Assembly (NCBI GenBank): GCA_964398215.1
Contig: CAYNNP010000030.1
Location: 1-41,420 of the forward strand
Length of the DNA stretch: 41,420 bases
Source of the DNA: CAYNNP01 sp964398215
GTDB lineage: Bacteria > Planctomycetota > Planctomycetia > Pirellulales > Pirellulaceae
Direction: 5' to 3'
Shown here: piece by piece, positions 24,822 through 33,694 of the stretch
Layout: each line of letters opens with the position of its first letter
Numbering within the stretch: position 1 is the stretch's first letter
Program-made: the position numbers and the translations under genes
The notes under the pieces: model-generated
Database searches by the model: none
Seen by the model: the letters and a program-made list of their open reading frames with translations, nothing else
What the model was told of the DNA's origin: nothing

Positions 24822-27800
24822 TGGCGAGTAGTTTTTCGCAGCGTTTGACGGATACTTTGATCGACGTTCCTAGTGGCTGAGCGAATGTGCTGACGCGCAG
24901 TTCTTCCAGTGTCCAGCGAAATTCGTTTTCGCACTGCGATTCAGGGCTGCGTTGGTCTTCGCTTTGTGCGCTGAGCCATTGTTGATGTAAATTTCGGATG
25001 GCCGACATGCCCTCTGCGTCGCGACTGGCAGAGCCGCTTCGGAGTTTATCGAGGCGGTACGCGATTGCTTCCAAGTAACGCGGATAGTGCTTGAGCCACT
25101 GCCAGGGCGTGATCGAAAGAAACTTGGGTGGCATCAACCATGCCAGCTGCTCTTTCACATCCGCAACGGTCTCGATGTACTTGGGGCTCTTGGTGGACTG
25201 CATTTGTTTTCGCAGCGCAAAATAGTTGTCAGACAGTGCACCCAGCCAAGCGGCTAAGTCCTGGGTGGCTTTCGCGATGTGTTCACCACGGTTCTCTCGC
25301 CGCGCTGCGAATTCGTCTCTGGTTCGGACAACGGGACGGTCTTCGACGAAAGAAATCCTGGCCAACAATGCGATCAGTGCCGTTTCCATTTCCGCACTAC
25401 TGATCGCGCCCGCCAGTTTGATTTTGGTTTGTTCCAAATTGGGCAACCAACGAACTTGACCACGCAGCTGCTTGCGTTCTTTGATCGCATACAGTCTTGC
25501 CACTCCGACCCGCGTTGCTGCTTCAGCCGACACAAGGTCTGGGTAAAGCGCCGTGATCACATGGTCGCCTTGATCGACAATCGCCGGGTACTGTGCGACA
25601 CGAACGCCACCTCGCTTTCGCACGACCTCTCGTGGCAGTTCGTCGATTTCAAAGTCGGTCATTTTGTCTTGCGGCCAGTCTTGGTCGTCCGGACCCGATT
25701 CGCCTGCGGTTTGGTCGGTGGCGCCCAGTGCCGTGGCGCGTTTCACGTCATCCGCGCAACGTGACCTCGCGACTTCATTGCCTTCGTCGTCGACCACCTG
25801 AATCAAAAAGTCGAGGTAGGCCTCCAGTTTTTCCGGTTGAAAGTCATGTGCCGAAATCTGCATGCCGGCATGTTTGGACATCGCTTGGCAAACAGCTGGC
25901 ATGAACGGAATTTGCGCGAAATCCGGCTTTAATTCTTCAGCAATCTGAGCAGCGACGTCAGCGGCGGGAACCAAATTGCGCCGGATACGTTTCGGCAACG
26001 ATTTGATCATCGCGATCAACTTGGTCTCCAGTAATCCAGGCACCAGCCATCCAAGACGATCGTCACTGATCTGAGCAAGTGCCGATTGGTGGATGCGCAA
26101 GCTGATCCCGTCGTCTTCGTCACCTGGTTTGTATTGGTATTTAAGAGGCAGACGCGAACCGCCAACCTGTAACTGATCAGGAAAGTCTGTCTGGCTGATG
26201 ACAGTTTCGCTGGCAACGTCAAGCACATCTTCTGGGCGCAGATAGCAGCCCGTATCATCACCAGTTGAAGCGGGCGGATCAGAAAGCCAAGTTGATACGG
26301 CCGCCGAATTGCTTAGCTTCTTGGTCCATTCAGGCGCTTTGATTGAACGATCATATTTTTCTAAGCGTCCGCGATCGCAAACTTCATCGGGCAACCGTTC
26401 ACGGTAGAACTTTGCCAACAAATAAGGATCAACCACCAAGTCACGTCGTCGCGTCTTTGCTGCCAACGACTCGATTGCTTCGCAAAGCCGACGGTTGTGC
26501 TGTAAAAACTTCGCTTTCGCTGGCAACTGGGCTTCGACCAATCCGTGTTCAATCAAAAGAGAGCGTGCGGTTGTCGGATCAATCGGCGAAAGCGGTACTC
26601 GTCGCCGCACTACGATTGGCAACCCATTGAGTGATACGCGTTCATAGCAAAAAGAACCCGATGACTTTTTGCTCCAGTGTGGATCGCTGTAGGAACGTTT
26701 ACACAAGTGGCTGGCGATTGGCTCGATCCATTGCGGCTGAATCTTTGCGACCGTGCGAGCATACTGTTTTCTGGTTTCGACCAACTCTGCCGCGACAATC
26801 CACTTGGGCTGGGAATCAAAAATGCCGCTACCGGGCCAAAGAAAAAGCTTCAGTCCGCCAGCGCCAGTGTATTCATGTTTGTCACCCAGCAGCGCGACAC
26901 CGGACAGCAAACCAGTTAGCAAAGACTGATGAATCGCAGCGTATTTGGCATCATCAACGACCTGTTTTTCNNNNNNNNNNNNNNNNNNNNNNNNNNNNNN
27001 NNNNNNNNNNNNNNNNNNNNNNNNNNNNNNNNNNNNNNNNNNNNNNNNNNNNNNNNNNNNNNNNNNNNNNCTTTGCCGATCCGCCCATTCTGTATGCGAC
27101 TCATCGGCAGCCTGTTGTTTTTCTGGTGGCCGCACGCGAGGATCTGGAATCTCGAGCGCCGCAGCAATCGGCAATACTTCAGCCAAGGCGCCGTACTCCT
27201 CTGCTGCCAAAATGATGCGCCCCACACGTGGATCTACCGGCATACGGCCCAACGTCCATCCGATCTGAGTCAGTTCTTGTCGGTCGTCGATGGCACCAAG
27301 TTCCATCAGCGTTTGGACGCCTTCGCGGATCGCCTCGGGACGCGGCGGATCCAAAAGCGGGAATTCGGCAAGCGGTCCCAGTTTCAATGTCTTGGTTTGC
27401 AAAACAACAGATGCGAGATTCGTGCGCCGAATCTCAGGAGTCGTAAAAGCATCTCGCGCATCAAAGTCATCTGCCGAGTAAAGCCGCACACAAATCCCAG
27501 GGCCGACCCGGCCACAACGACCAGAACGTTGATTCGCGCTGGCTTGGCTGATCGGTTCGATCGGAAGCCGCTGGAGTTTGCAGCGGGGACTGTACCGACT
27601 GATTCGCGCGGTGCCTGAATCGATAACGTACCGTATTCCCGGCACCGTCAATGAACTCTCCGCGACGTTGGTGGCAAAAACAACACGACGTTTTCCACCA
27701 CCAGTTTGGAATATCTTTTGCTGTTCCTTTTGTGGCAATCGAGCGTACAGCGGCAACAGATCAACGCGGTTATCCAGGCCCATTCGTTTGTAATGGCCGG

Positions 27801-28761
27801 CAACACGATGCGAGACTTCGCGAATATCCCTTTCCGTTGGCAAGAAAACGAGTGTGTCCCCGTCGCCGCTACGTCCTAGGTCCTGCAGCGCGGCGATGAT
27901 GTGTCGTGAAAGATCGTAGTGCGTCGATCCGTCATCGTCCACACAGTCCTCCCACGGCAAGTAGCGCATTTCCACGGGATACCCGCGACCTTGCACATTG
28001 ACAATCGGCGCCGGTGAATCGCCGTCTGCAAAATGCTCGGCGAATCGCTCAGCATCAATCGTCGCCGATGTAATAATGATCTTTAGGTCGGGACGCTTGG
28101 TTTGCAATCGCCGGATGTATCCCATCAAAAAATCGATGTTCAGTGATCGCTCATGAGCTTCGTCGATGATGATCACATCGTAGGCATCTAGAAAGCGATC
28201 GGATTGCGTTTCCGCCAACAGAATCCCATCAGTCATTAACTTGACCAATGTTTCGGGACTTGTGCGATCACCAAATCGAACTTGGTAGCCGACCAACTTG
28301 CCCAAGGCAGTGTTTACTTCTTCGGCCAGTCGCGTCGCAATGCTACGTGCGGCCAATCGTCGAGGCTGCGTGTGGCCAATCATGCCGTCGCGACCAAGCC
28401 CAGCTTCCAGGCAAAATTTTGGGAGCTGCGTGCTCTTGCCGCTACCTGTTTCACCACAGACGACCAAGACTTGGTGCTCACGAATTAGTTTGACGAGTTC
28501 GTCGCGATGAGCGCTGATCGGTAGTTCATCGGGGTACTGCAAAAGCGGCTGAGCGGCTCGGCGAAGCTCAGCTTGTTGCACCGATTTCTGGACCTCCGCC
28601 TGATACTCCTGGGCTGAAAGCTTTTTACGCAATCGCTTGAGTCGAAAACGATCGACTCGCAAGACTTGGTCCAGCGCGTCTGACAACGGCGCTTGCTCGA
28701 TCGCTTCGTCATCCTCAGACGACGAATCACTCAGGGCAGGGCTGGTAGGTTTGAAATTCAT
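24805..28761 (-). CDS. hrpA: ATP-dependent RNA helicase HrpA (DEAH box)
   Basis: About 1318 residues as placed, with a gap in the middle. It unwinds RNA with ATP; E. coli HrpA rescues stalled ribosomes on mRNA. N-terminal acidic region, then Walker A VCGETGSGKSTQLPKF (near residue 105), DEAH box VIIIDEAHERSLNIDF (near 200), SAT motif IITSATIDAERF, motif V FATNVAESSLTVPGIRYVID, motif VI QRSGRCGRVGPGICVRLY. Then the helicase-associated domain, an OB-like segment, and the long C-terminal DUF3418 half seen only in the HrpA class. The frame agrees on both sides of the N run, but compared with my memory of E. coli HrpA about 25 residues seem missing, so the true gap is probably longer than 100 bases. 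Confidence 0.94.
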   Translation of the reverse strand: MNFKPTSPALSDSSSEDDEAIEQAPLSDALDQVLRVDRFRLKRLRKKLSAQEYQAEVQKSVQQAELRRAAQPLLQYPDELPISAHRDELVKLIREHQVLVVCGETGSGKSTQLPKFCLEAGLGRDGMIGHTQPRRLAARSIATRLAEEVNTALGKLVGYQVRFGDRTSPETLVKLMTDGILLAETQSDRFLDAYDVIIIDEAHERSLNIDFLMGYIRRLQTKRPDLKIIITSATIDAERFAEHFADGDSPAPIVNVQGRGYPVEMRYLPWEDCVDDDGSTHYDLSRHIIAALQDLGRSGDGDTLVFLPTERDIREVSHRVAGHYKRMGLDNRVDLLPLYARLPQKEQQKIFQTGGGKRRVVFATNVAESSLTVPGIRYVIDSGTARISRYSPRCKLQRLPIEPISQASANQRSGRCGRVGPGICVRLYSADDFDARDAFTTPEIRRTNLASVVLQTKTLKLGPLAEFPLLDPPRPEAIREGVQTLMELGAIDDRQELTQIGWTLGRMPVDPRVGRIILAAEEYGALAEVLPIAAALEIPDPRVRPPEKQQAADESHTEWADRQXXXXXXXXXXXXXXXXXXXXXXXXXXXXXXXXXXEKQVVDDAKYAAIHQSLLTGLLSGVALLGDKHEYTGAGGLKLFLWPGSGIFDSQPKWIVAAELVETRKQYARTVAKIQPQWIEPIASHLCKRSYSDPHWSKKSSGSFCYERVSLNGLPIVVRRRVPLSPIDPTTARSLLIEHGLVEAQLPAKAKFLQHNRRLCEAIESLAAKTRRRDLVVDPYLLAKFYRERLPDEVCDRGRLEKYDRSIKAPEWTKKLSNSAAVSTWLSDPPASTGDDTGCYLRPEDVLDVASETVISQTDFPDQLQVGGSRLPLKYQYKPGDEDDGISLRIHQSALAQISDDRLGWLVPGLLETKLIAMIKSLPKRIRRNLVPAADVAAQIAEELKPDFAQIPFMPAVCQAMSKHAGMQISAHDFQPEKLEAYLDFLIQVVDDEGNEVARSRCADDVKRATALGATDQTAGESGPDDQDWPQDKMTDFEIDELPREVVRKRGGVRVAQYPAIVDQGDHVITALYPDLVSAEAATRVGVARLYAIKERKQLRGQVRWLPNLEQTKIKLAGAISSAEMETALIALLARISFVEDRPVVRTRDEFAARRENRGEHIAKATQDLAAWLGALSDNYFALRKQMQSTKSPKYIETVADVKEQLAWLMPPKFLSITPWQWLKHYPRYLEAIAYRLDKLRSGSASRDAEGMSAIRNLHQQWLSAQSEDQRSPESQCENEFRWTLEELRVSTFAQPLGTSIKVSVKRCEKLLAKSLNG
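26971..27070. other. Assembly gap (100 N) inside hrpA
   Basis: A placeholder run between coding sequence for DESHTEWADRQ (on the high-coordinate side) and EKQVVDDAKYAAIHQSLL. No sequence overlap exists between its two edges, so real bases are missing here. Confidence 0.95.
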
Positions 28762-28801
28762 AGAATCGCGAGTGTTCAGGCATCACGATAGGGAGGCTGG
28801 A

Positions 28802-30175
28802 TCACGCGTTGAGGTTCGTTCCAACGTCGGTGCGATAAGCCGCCAGCGCTGGCACGAGCCCAGCAATCAAGGCCAACCCGATTACCAGTGGCAAAACCAT
28901 CCATTCGTAGGTGCTGGTCGTCCAAAGTTTGATGCTGATGCCCGTGTGAGATTCGATTGTTCCACCAAAGAACCATAGCGAAACATGGGCGAGCAACCAG
29001 CCAAGCACACCGCCGATGATTGCGATCAGCAGGCTTTCGCACAGAATGATCGCGGTGACCGTATCGCGTCGCGCCCCCAACGCGCGCATGACGGCAATGT
29101 CACGCTTGCGGTCGTTCATGGAGTTGTAAATGGCGACCAGAATTCCGACGGCTGCAACAAAACAAGTAACCAATGTGATCGCCAGCAACGCTTGTAGTAG
29201 TGGTCCAAGGACCGCGCTCATTAGTTTTGTGATCTCGCCGACCGGTGCGGCGGCCTGGATTTCGTCATCACTCTCTTTGACGATGTCGTACATCGACGCG
29301 GCAGCGAACGGGTCGCTGTTGCGAATCAAGACTGACGTGACTTCGCGCTGCGTGATCGGCAGCGGCTTGTAGCCTTGAGTATCTTCGTAGGCTTCTGTCG
29401 GCGCCTGAATGACTTCATCACCAGTCAACGGCAACGAGTGATTCTCCAATAAATAGAAACCTTCAAGGTTCACGAACGCGGCGCGGTCATGTGGCGTGCC
29501 GGTTGCTTTCATGATTCCGACCACCGTGAATCCTTGGCCGTGCCCCTTTCCATTTGGATCACCATGGGATGAGTTGAAGCTATCGCCTACTTTCAAACCC
29601 ATCGTGATGGCAACACGAGCGCCCAGGACAGCTTCAAAGTAACTGTTTTCAGCGCTGTGTTCTTTCAGTGCTCGGCCATCTGAGAACGCAAGTTCCTTGT
29701 CCAGTTTGGAACCATGCCGTAGTTTTTCAAAGAACTCGGGCGTCGTGCCAACGACACGGAACTCGCCCAAATAGTCTCCCAGCGCCAGCGGAATTGCAAA
29801 CCCTTGATCGCCGATGTAGTAGGCATACTCGCCTTCACGATCACCCAGCGTCGAATCGCCGCCGTATTTTCGCAGCATCGCAGCGCGATCCTCTTGCGAA
29901 AAGAACTCCATGTATTTGCTGTAGTCGATATTCTCGTTTGGTTGGCTGAGATAATAAACGCTATTGAGCGTCAGCTGAAGCGAACTGCCTCGCGCGGGCC
30001 CGACGACCAAATTGAAACCCGTCTGCGCATTACTGCTAAAGGCTTCTGTGATGATTCCGTAGGCAGCCAAGACGGCAACGACCAGCCCAACTCCCAGCGC
30101 CAGCGATAGCGTTGTCAGGATACTTGAAAGTGCGCGGTGGCAGAAATTTCGCCAAGCGATCTGGATTAAGTTCAT
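28802..30175 (-). CDS. ABC transporter permease, FtsX/MacB type
   Basis: 457 residues. Topology typical of type VII ABC permeases: one N-terminal membrane helix (LTTLSLALGVGLVVAVLAAYG, about 20-40), a large extracytoplasmic domain (about 45-320), and three C-terminal helices (ALLAITLVTCFVAAVGILVAIY; LLIAIIGGVLGWLLAHVSLW; LPLVIGLALIAGLVPALAAY). The cytoplasmic coupling motif DRKRDIAVMRALGARRDTV lies between helices 2 and 3. Such permeases work with a MacB/LolD-like ATPase to transmit mechanical force rather than to transport through the membrane; the ATPase gene lies 157 bases upstream. Cargo could be lipoproteins, peptides or antibiotics. The intervening bases 30176-30332 hold nothing I recognise. 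Confidence 0.88.
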   Translation of the reverse strand: MNLIQIAWRNFCHRALSSILTTLSLALGVGLVVAVLAAYGIITEAFSSNAQTGFNLVVGPARGSSLQLTLNSVYYLSQPNENIDYSKYMEFFSQEDRAAMLRKYGGDSTLGDREGEYAYYIGDQGFAIPLALGDYLGEFRVVGTTPEFFEKLRHGSKLDKELAFSDGRALKEHSAENSYFEAVLGARVAITMGLKVGDSFNSSHGDPNGKGHGQGFTVVGIMKATGTPHDRAAFVNLEGFYLLENHSLPLTGDEVIQAPTEAYEDTQGYKPLPITQREVTSVLIRNSDPFAAASMYDIVKESDDEIQAAAPVGEITKLMSAVLGPLLQALLAITLVTCFVAAVGILVAIYNSMNDRKRDIAVMRALGARRDTVTAIILCESLLIAIIGGVLGWLLAHVSLWFFGGTIESHTGISIKLWTTSTYEWMVLPLVIGLALIAGLVPALAAYRTDVGTNLNA

Positions 30176-30332
30176 TTTGTCTAGCGAATCTGTTCTTGGG
30201 GTCTTGCCCGCGGTCGCGGTGGTCGGTGGCGGTCGATAGGGCCTGTCGGCGGCAACCGCAGTATTCTGCCAACTGGAATCTTGCCAGCAGCGGTTATTTC
30301 ACAGCAGGCAAGATTGGCTCAAGTTCATGTGC

Positions 30333-31007
30333 TTACATCTTCACAAACGCTCGATTGATCTCGTCTAATTTTTCCACGCGATCAAACGTCGAAGCAACGT
30401 CCATACTATGAGTCACCATTAGCAGCGAAATTTCTTCTTCGCGACAAGAGTCACGGATTAGATCCAAAACATTCTTGGCGCTGGCGGGGTCAACGTTGGC
30501 GGTTGGTTCATCTGCCAACAACAGTTTTGGTTTACCGGCAAGCGACCGTGCGATCGCAACACGTTGTTGTTGTCCCACAGAAAGTTGTTTGGGTTTGTAG
30601 TCTGCTCGATCACCAAGCCCCACACGTTCTAGCAAATTTTGTGCGCGTGCAACGTCATGCTTGCCCTGGCCAAACGTCATTCCAAGTCGCACATTTTCGA
30701 GTGCCGTGAACGCTGGCAGTAGATTGAATGTTTGGAAAACGTAGCCAACTGAATACGCGCGGACTCGATCCCGCCCCGCTTCACTGAGCTTACAAAGATT
30801 GATCCCTGCAACTTCGATCAGGCCTGAATCGGCAGCCAACAGGCCAGCGATCAAGTGCAGCAAAGTCGTCTTGCCACCGCCACTTTCACCGATCAGGCAA
30901 ACTTGTTCACCCTTGGGAATCTGAAACTCAAGCACGTCCAGCACGGTTAGCGAACCGCCACCGGGTTGGTCAAACGTCTTTACAAGATCTTTGATATTCA
31001 GCGTCAT
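30333..31007 (-). CDS. ABC transporter ATP-binding protein (LolD/MacB-like)
   Basis: 224 residues, the standard size. Walker A is IGESGGGKTTLLH (about residues 36-48), the Q-loop lies in GYVFQTFNLLPAFTALENVR, the ABC signature is LSVGQQQRVAIARSLAGKP, Walker B is LLLADEPTANVD, and the H-loop is VTHSMD. The phrase FQTFNLLPAFTALENV is characteristic of the LolD/MacB/FtsE branch that partners with FtsX-type permeases, matching the next gene. The signature starts LSVGQ rather than LSGGQ, which is tolerated. It ends one reading block before the permease on the same strand and starts 22 bases downstream of smpB's stop, so smpB and the transporter may share a transcript. Confidence 0.93.
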   Translation of the reverse strand: MTLNIKDLVKTFDQPGGGSLTVLDVLEFQIPKGEQVCLIGESGGGKTTLLHLIAGLLAADSGLIEVAGINLCKLSEAGRDRVRAYSVGYVFQTFNLLPAFTALENVRLGMTFGQGKHDVARAQNLLERVGLGDRADYKPKQLSVGQQQRVAIARSLAGKPKLLLADEPTANVDPASAKNVLDLIRDSCREEEISLLMVTHSMDVASTFDRVEKLDEINRAFVKM

Positions 31008-31029
31008 CAGCTAATTTGGCTCCGGTGGT

Positions 31030-31530
31030 TTATCTACGCTTCATCGCTCGGCGCAAGCCGCGATCGGTATCACGTTTTTTCATCGATTCACGTTTGTCAT
31101 GCAGTTTCTTTCCTCGCACCAATCCCATCACACACTTTGCGATTCCGCGCGCGTTGAAATACACGCGTAAGGGTACGAGCGTCAGGCCTTGCTCGTTCGC
31201 TTTTCCAGCAAATTTGTCAAACTCGCGGTCGTGGATCAACAGTTTTCGAGGTCGGCGCGGATCGTGGTTCCACATTCCCGCATTGGCATAATGCCCTATA
31301 TCGGCACCGACCAACCACAGTTCACGCCCTTTGTTGCGAATGAAGGCTTCGTCCAGTGATAGTTTTCCATCGCGCATCGACTTCACCTCGCTGCCCATCA
31401 ACATCATTCCGCACTCGATCGAATCAATGATCTCGTAGCGATGCCTAGCCTTTCGATTCTCAGCAACAATCGTCAAACCCTCCGATTTTTTCGCCTTGTC
31501 CTTCTTCGCCTTGTTTTTCTTTTTTCCCAT
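31030..31530 (-). CDS. smpB: SsrA-binding protein SmpB
   Basis: 166 residues from the ATG at 31530; an in-frame TTG at 31551 is less likely. SmpB binds tmRNA and brings it to stalled ribosomes. The extra ~25 Lys-rich residues at the N-terminus (GKKKNKAKKDKAKKSEG) precede the family core: NRKARHRYEIIDSIECGMML, GSEVKSMRDGKLSLDEAF, IGHYANAGMWNHDPRRPRKL, and a basic tail with KKLHDKRESMKKRDTDRGL that folds along the ribosomal mRNA channel. The length is slightly above the usual 150-160 because of the basic extension. It is divergent from lipA, with 178 bases between the two starts. Confidence 0.95.
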   Translation of the reverse strand: MGKKKNKAKKDKAKKSEGLTIVAENRKARHRYEIIDSIECGMMLMGSEVKSMRDGKLSLDEAFIRNKGRELWLVGADIGHYANAGMWNHDPRRPRKLLIHDREFDKFAGKANEQGLTLVPLRVYFNARGIAKCVMGLVRGKKLHDKRESMKKRDTDRGLRRAMKRR

Positions 31531-31708
31531 AGTGTCTGAATTGTACGCCAATGACGTGTTTCGCTGGACCGGGCATCTTTCGGTAGCAGTTTTGGGTCAG
31601 AATCCGGTCTTTGGCGATAATCCCATAGCCGGTTTTTGTAGTCACACTAGAATAGTGATCGGCGAATGATTTAGTTCGTCTTGATTCCCGTTCCGAAGGA
31701 AATTGTCC

Positions 31709-32626
31709 ATGGCTTTTCGTCTTCCTATCGTTGCTGACCCTGAAATGCCCGAAGGCACCGAAGTCAGTGGTAGCGGGCGGCTACCCAAGTGGCTGAAGCG
31801 TCCGATCCCGAAAAGCAACGCCAACCACATGACGCAGGGGTTGTTGGACGAATTGAATCTGGAAACGGTTTGCGACAATGCCAAGTGCCCCAACCGGATG
31901 GAGTGCTATAGCCAGCAAACCGCAACTTTCATGATTTTGGGGAATGTTTGCACGCGGCCTTGCGGATTTTGTGCCGTCAATCGTGGGCGGCCACCAGAGT
32001 TGCCCGAAATCGATGAGCCCGAACGTGTTGCCGAAGCCGCCGCGAGATTGGGGCTGAAGCATGTTGTCATCACGAGCGTGACCCGCGACGATCTGCCCGA
32101 TGGAGGCGCCGACCACTTTTATCAGTGCGTCGTTGCCGTTCGTGAAAAGACCGGAGCGACTACTGAAGTCCTGACGCCCGATTTTGTTCATTGCAAACCA
32201 GCACTGAAACGTGTTGTTGACGCAAAACCAGATGTCTTTAACCACAACATGGAAACGGTACCCAGAATGTATCGGCGCGTGCGTGGTCCAAAAAGCGACT
32301 ATAGCTGGACGCTAGACATGATGCGCAAGATCAAGCAATACGATGCTGACGTCAAAACCAAGAGCGGACTGATGCTGGGCTTGGGTGAAGAACGTGGCGA
32401 GTTGCTGGAAGCGTTTTCGGATTTGCGTGATGCTGATGTGGATTTTTTGACGTTGGGTCAATATCTGCAGCCTGGCGAAAAGTACTTGCCTGTTGTGCGT
32501 TACGTTCCACCAGAAGAATTTGACGAACTGGGTGAAATCGCAAAGAGCATGGGGTTCAAGAAAGTTGCCAGTGGACCGTTCGTCCGCAGTAGCTACCACG
32601 CCCGCGACATGGCCGAAACCAAATAA
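31709..32626 (+). CDS. lipA: Lipoyl synthase
   Basis: 305 residues from the ATG at 31709, with GAAGGA 8 bases upstream; the TTG at 31703 lacks such spacing. A radical SAM enzyme that inserts two sulfurs into octanoyl groups on lipoyl domains. The auxiliary cluster motif is CDNAKCPNRMEC (Cx4Cx5C), the radical SAM motif is CTRPCGFC (Cx3Cx2C), and the C-terminal RSSYHA motif supplying the Ser ligand appears as FVRSSYHARD. All cluster ligands are present and the length is normal. No lipB or lipoate-dependent complex gene is adjacent. A partial REP-like repeat follows its stop. Confidence 0.96.
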   Translation: MAFRLPIVADPEMPEGTEVSGSGRLPKWLKRPIPKSNANHMTQGLLDELNLETVCDNAKCPNRMECYSQQTATFMILGNVCTRPCGFCAVNRGRPPELPEIDEPERVAEAAARLGLKHVVITSVTRDDLPDGGADHFYQCVVAVREKTGATTEVLTPDFVHCKPALKRVVDAKPDVFNHNMETVPRMYRRVRGPKSDYSWTLDMMRKIKQYDADVKTKSGLMLGLGEERGELLEAFSDLRDADVDFLTLGQYLQPGEKYLPVVRYVPPEEFDELGEIAKSMGFKKVASGPFVRSSYHARDMAETK

Positions 32627-32650
32627 GCCGCTCGGTGCCGAAACGCCGTT

Positions 32651-32673
32651 GGTCATTTTGGTAACCCAACGCG
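32651..32673 (+). repeat. Partial copy of the REP-like repeat (copy 2)
   Basis: These 23 bases match 3621-3643 with a single mismatch (GGTAACCCAACGCG instead of GGTAACCCGACGCG). Only the outer half of the left arm is present, so it cannot form the full hairpin. Confidence 0.8.
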
Positions 32674-32751
32674 CGGTTTTTGCAGTCGCTTATATTCTTA
32701 GACAGACAATCGGACTTCACTTCGCAATTTACTTCACGGGCGAACGCATCG

Positions 32752-33669
32752 ATGCCAAAAACGATTTTGTTCATCCACGGCCGGAGCTTCAAACCTCCCA
32801 AACAGGAACTTCAAAAACTCTGGTTGGATGCAGTGCGTTTTGGAATGGAACGTGACCATCCCGAAAAGGCTTCTGATCTTGCCGACGCGAAGATGGAACT
32901 TGTTTACTACGGTGATCGTTCCAGGCGTTTTTTGGAGAAGACTCTAAAAGAACCCTATCGCGATGATACGAAAGATCGCCAACTGGCGCTCGCGCAGCTC
33001 AAACAGTACTCAAGATCGCAGTTCAACAAAGCTTCGTATCGGGAACTTCCTGGCTACAACCCATGGCGGGAGAGCCTCGCAAGCCTCTTTAGTTCGCCGT
33101 TGAACTACCTGGGCCTGACGGAATCTTTGATCGAGAAAGCCGCGCCCGACATCGGGCAGTACTGGCGATCGTATCCGTTTGGTAGCGACATTCGAGTGTT
33201 GCTGACCGAAGCAATCATTCGCGCAATGAAACGGAATGGTGAGATTTGTGTGATTGCTCACAGCCTGGGATCGTTGATCGCATTTGACGTGCTGTGGAAA
33301 CTGTCACACTACAGCGAATATCGTGACAAGGCGTGGAATCGCGAGATCGATTTCTGGATCACGCTCGGCTCGCCAATCGCTGCTGATACTGTCCGCGACA
33401 ACTTGAAAGGCGCAAGGAATTCAGAAGCCGATCGCTACCCTAAAAACGTTCGCCACTGGCTGAATGTTTCGGCGGAAGACGACTTCATCTGCTATGAACC
33501 CAAGGTGGCTAGCGAATTTCGTGGGATGAAAAAGCTTGGCTACGTTGAATCGATCACGGACAAACGAATCTACAATTTGTCCGTGCGAGATGGAAAGTCA
33601 AACCCGCACCATTCACTTGGCTATTTGATTCACCCAACGGTGATCGATGCAATTGCAGATTGGCTGTAG
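32752..33669 (+). CDS. Putative alpha/beta-hydrolase of unknown substrate
   Basis: 305 residues from the ATG at 32752 (MPKTILFIHGRSFKPP); the frame is open upstream but the HGR segment, the usual first beta-strand and oxyanion loop, starts right here. A nucleophile elbow ICVIAHSLGSLIAFDVL (Ser near residue 174) supports a serine hydrolase fold. The C-terminal RDGKSNPHHSLGYLIHP offers a candidate catalytic His, and the acid may lie in SAEDDFICYEP. There is no signal peptide, so it is cytoplasmic. The central 80 residues (about 60-150) are charged and match nothing I know. It is convergent with the ParA-like gene (25 bases between stops). Confidence 0.6.
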   Translation: MPKTILFIHGRSFKPPKQELQKLWLDAVRFGMERDHPEKASDLADAKMELVYYGDRSRRFLEKTLKEPYRDDTKDRQLALAQLKQYSRSQFNKASYRELPGYNPWRESLASLFSSPLNYLGLTESLIEKAAPDIGQYWRSYPFGSDIRVLLTEAIIRAMKRNGEICVIAHSLGSLIAFDVLWKLSHYSEYRDKAWNREIDFWITLGSPIAADTVRDNLKGARNSEADRYPKNVRHWLNVSAEDDFICYEPKVASEFRGMKKLGYVESITDKRIYNLSVRDGKSNPHHSLGYLIHPTVIDAIADWL

Positions 33670-33694
33670 CCTGATCAAAGGCCCTGCGGTGTCG

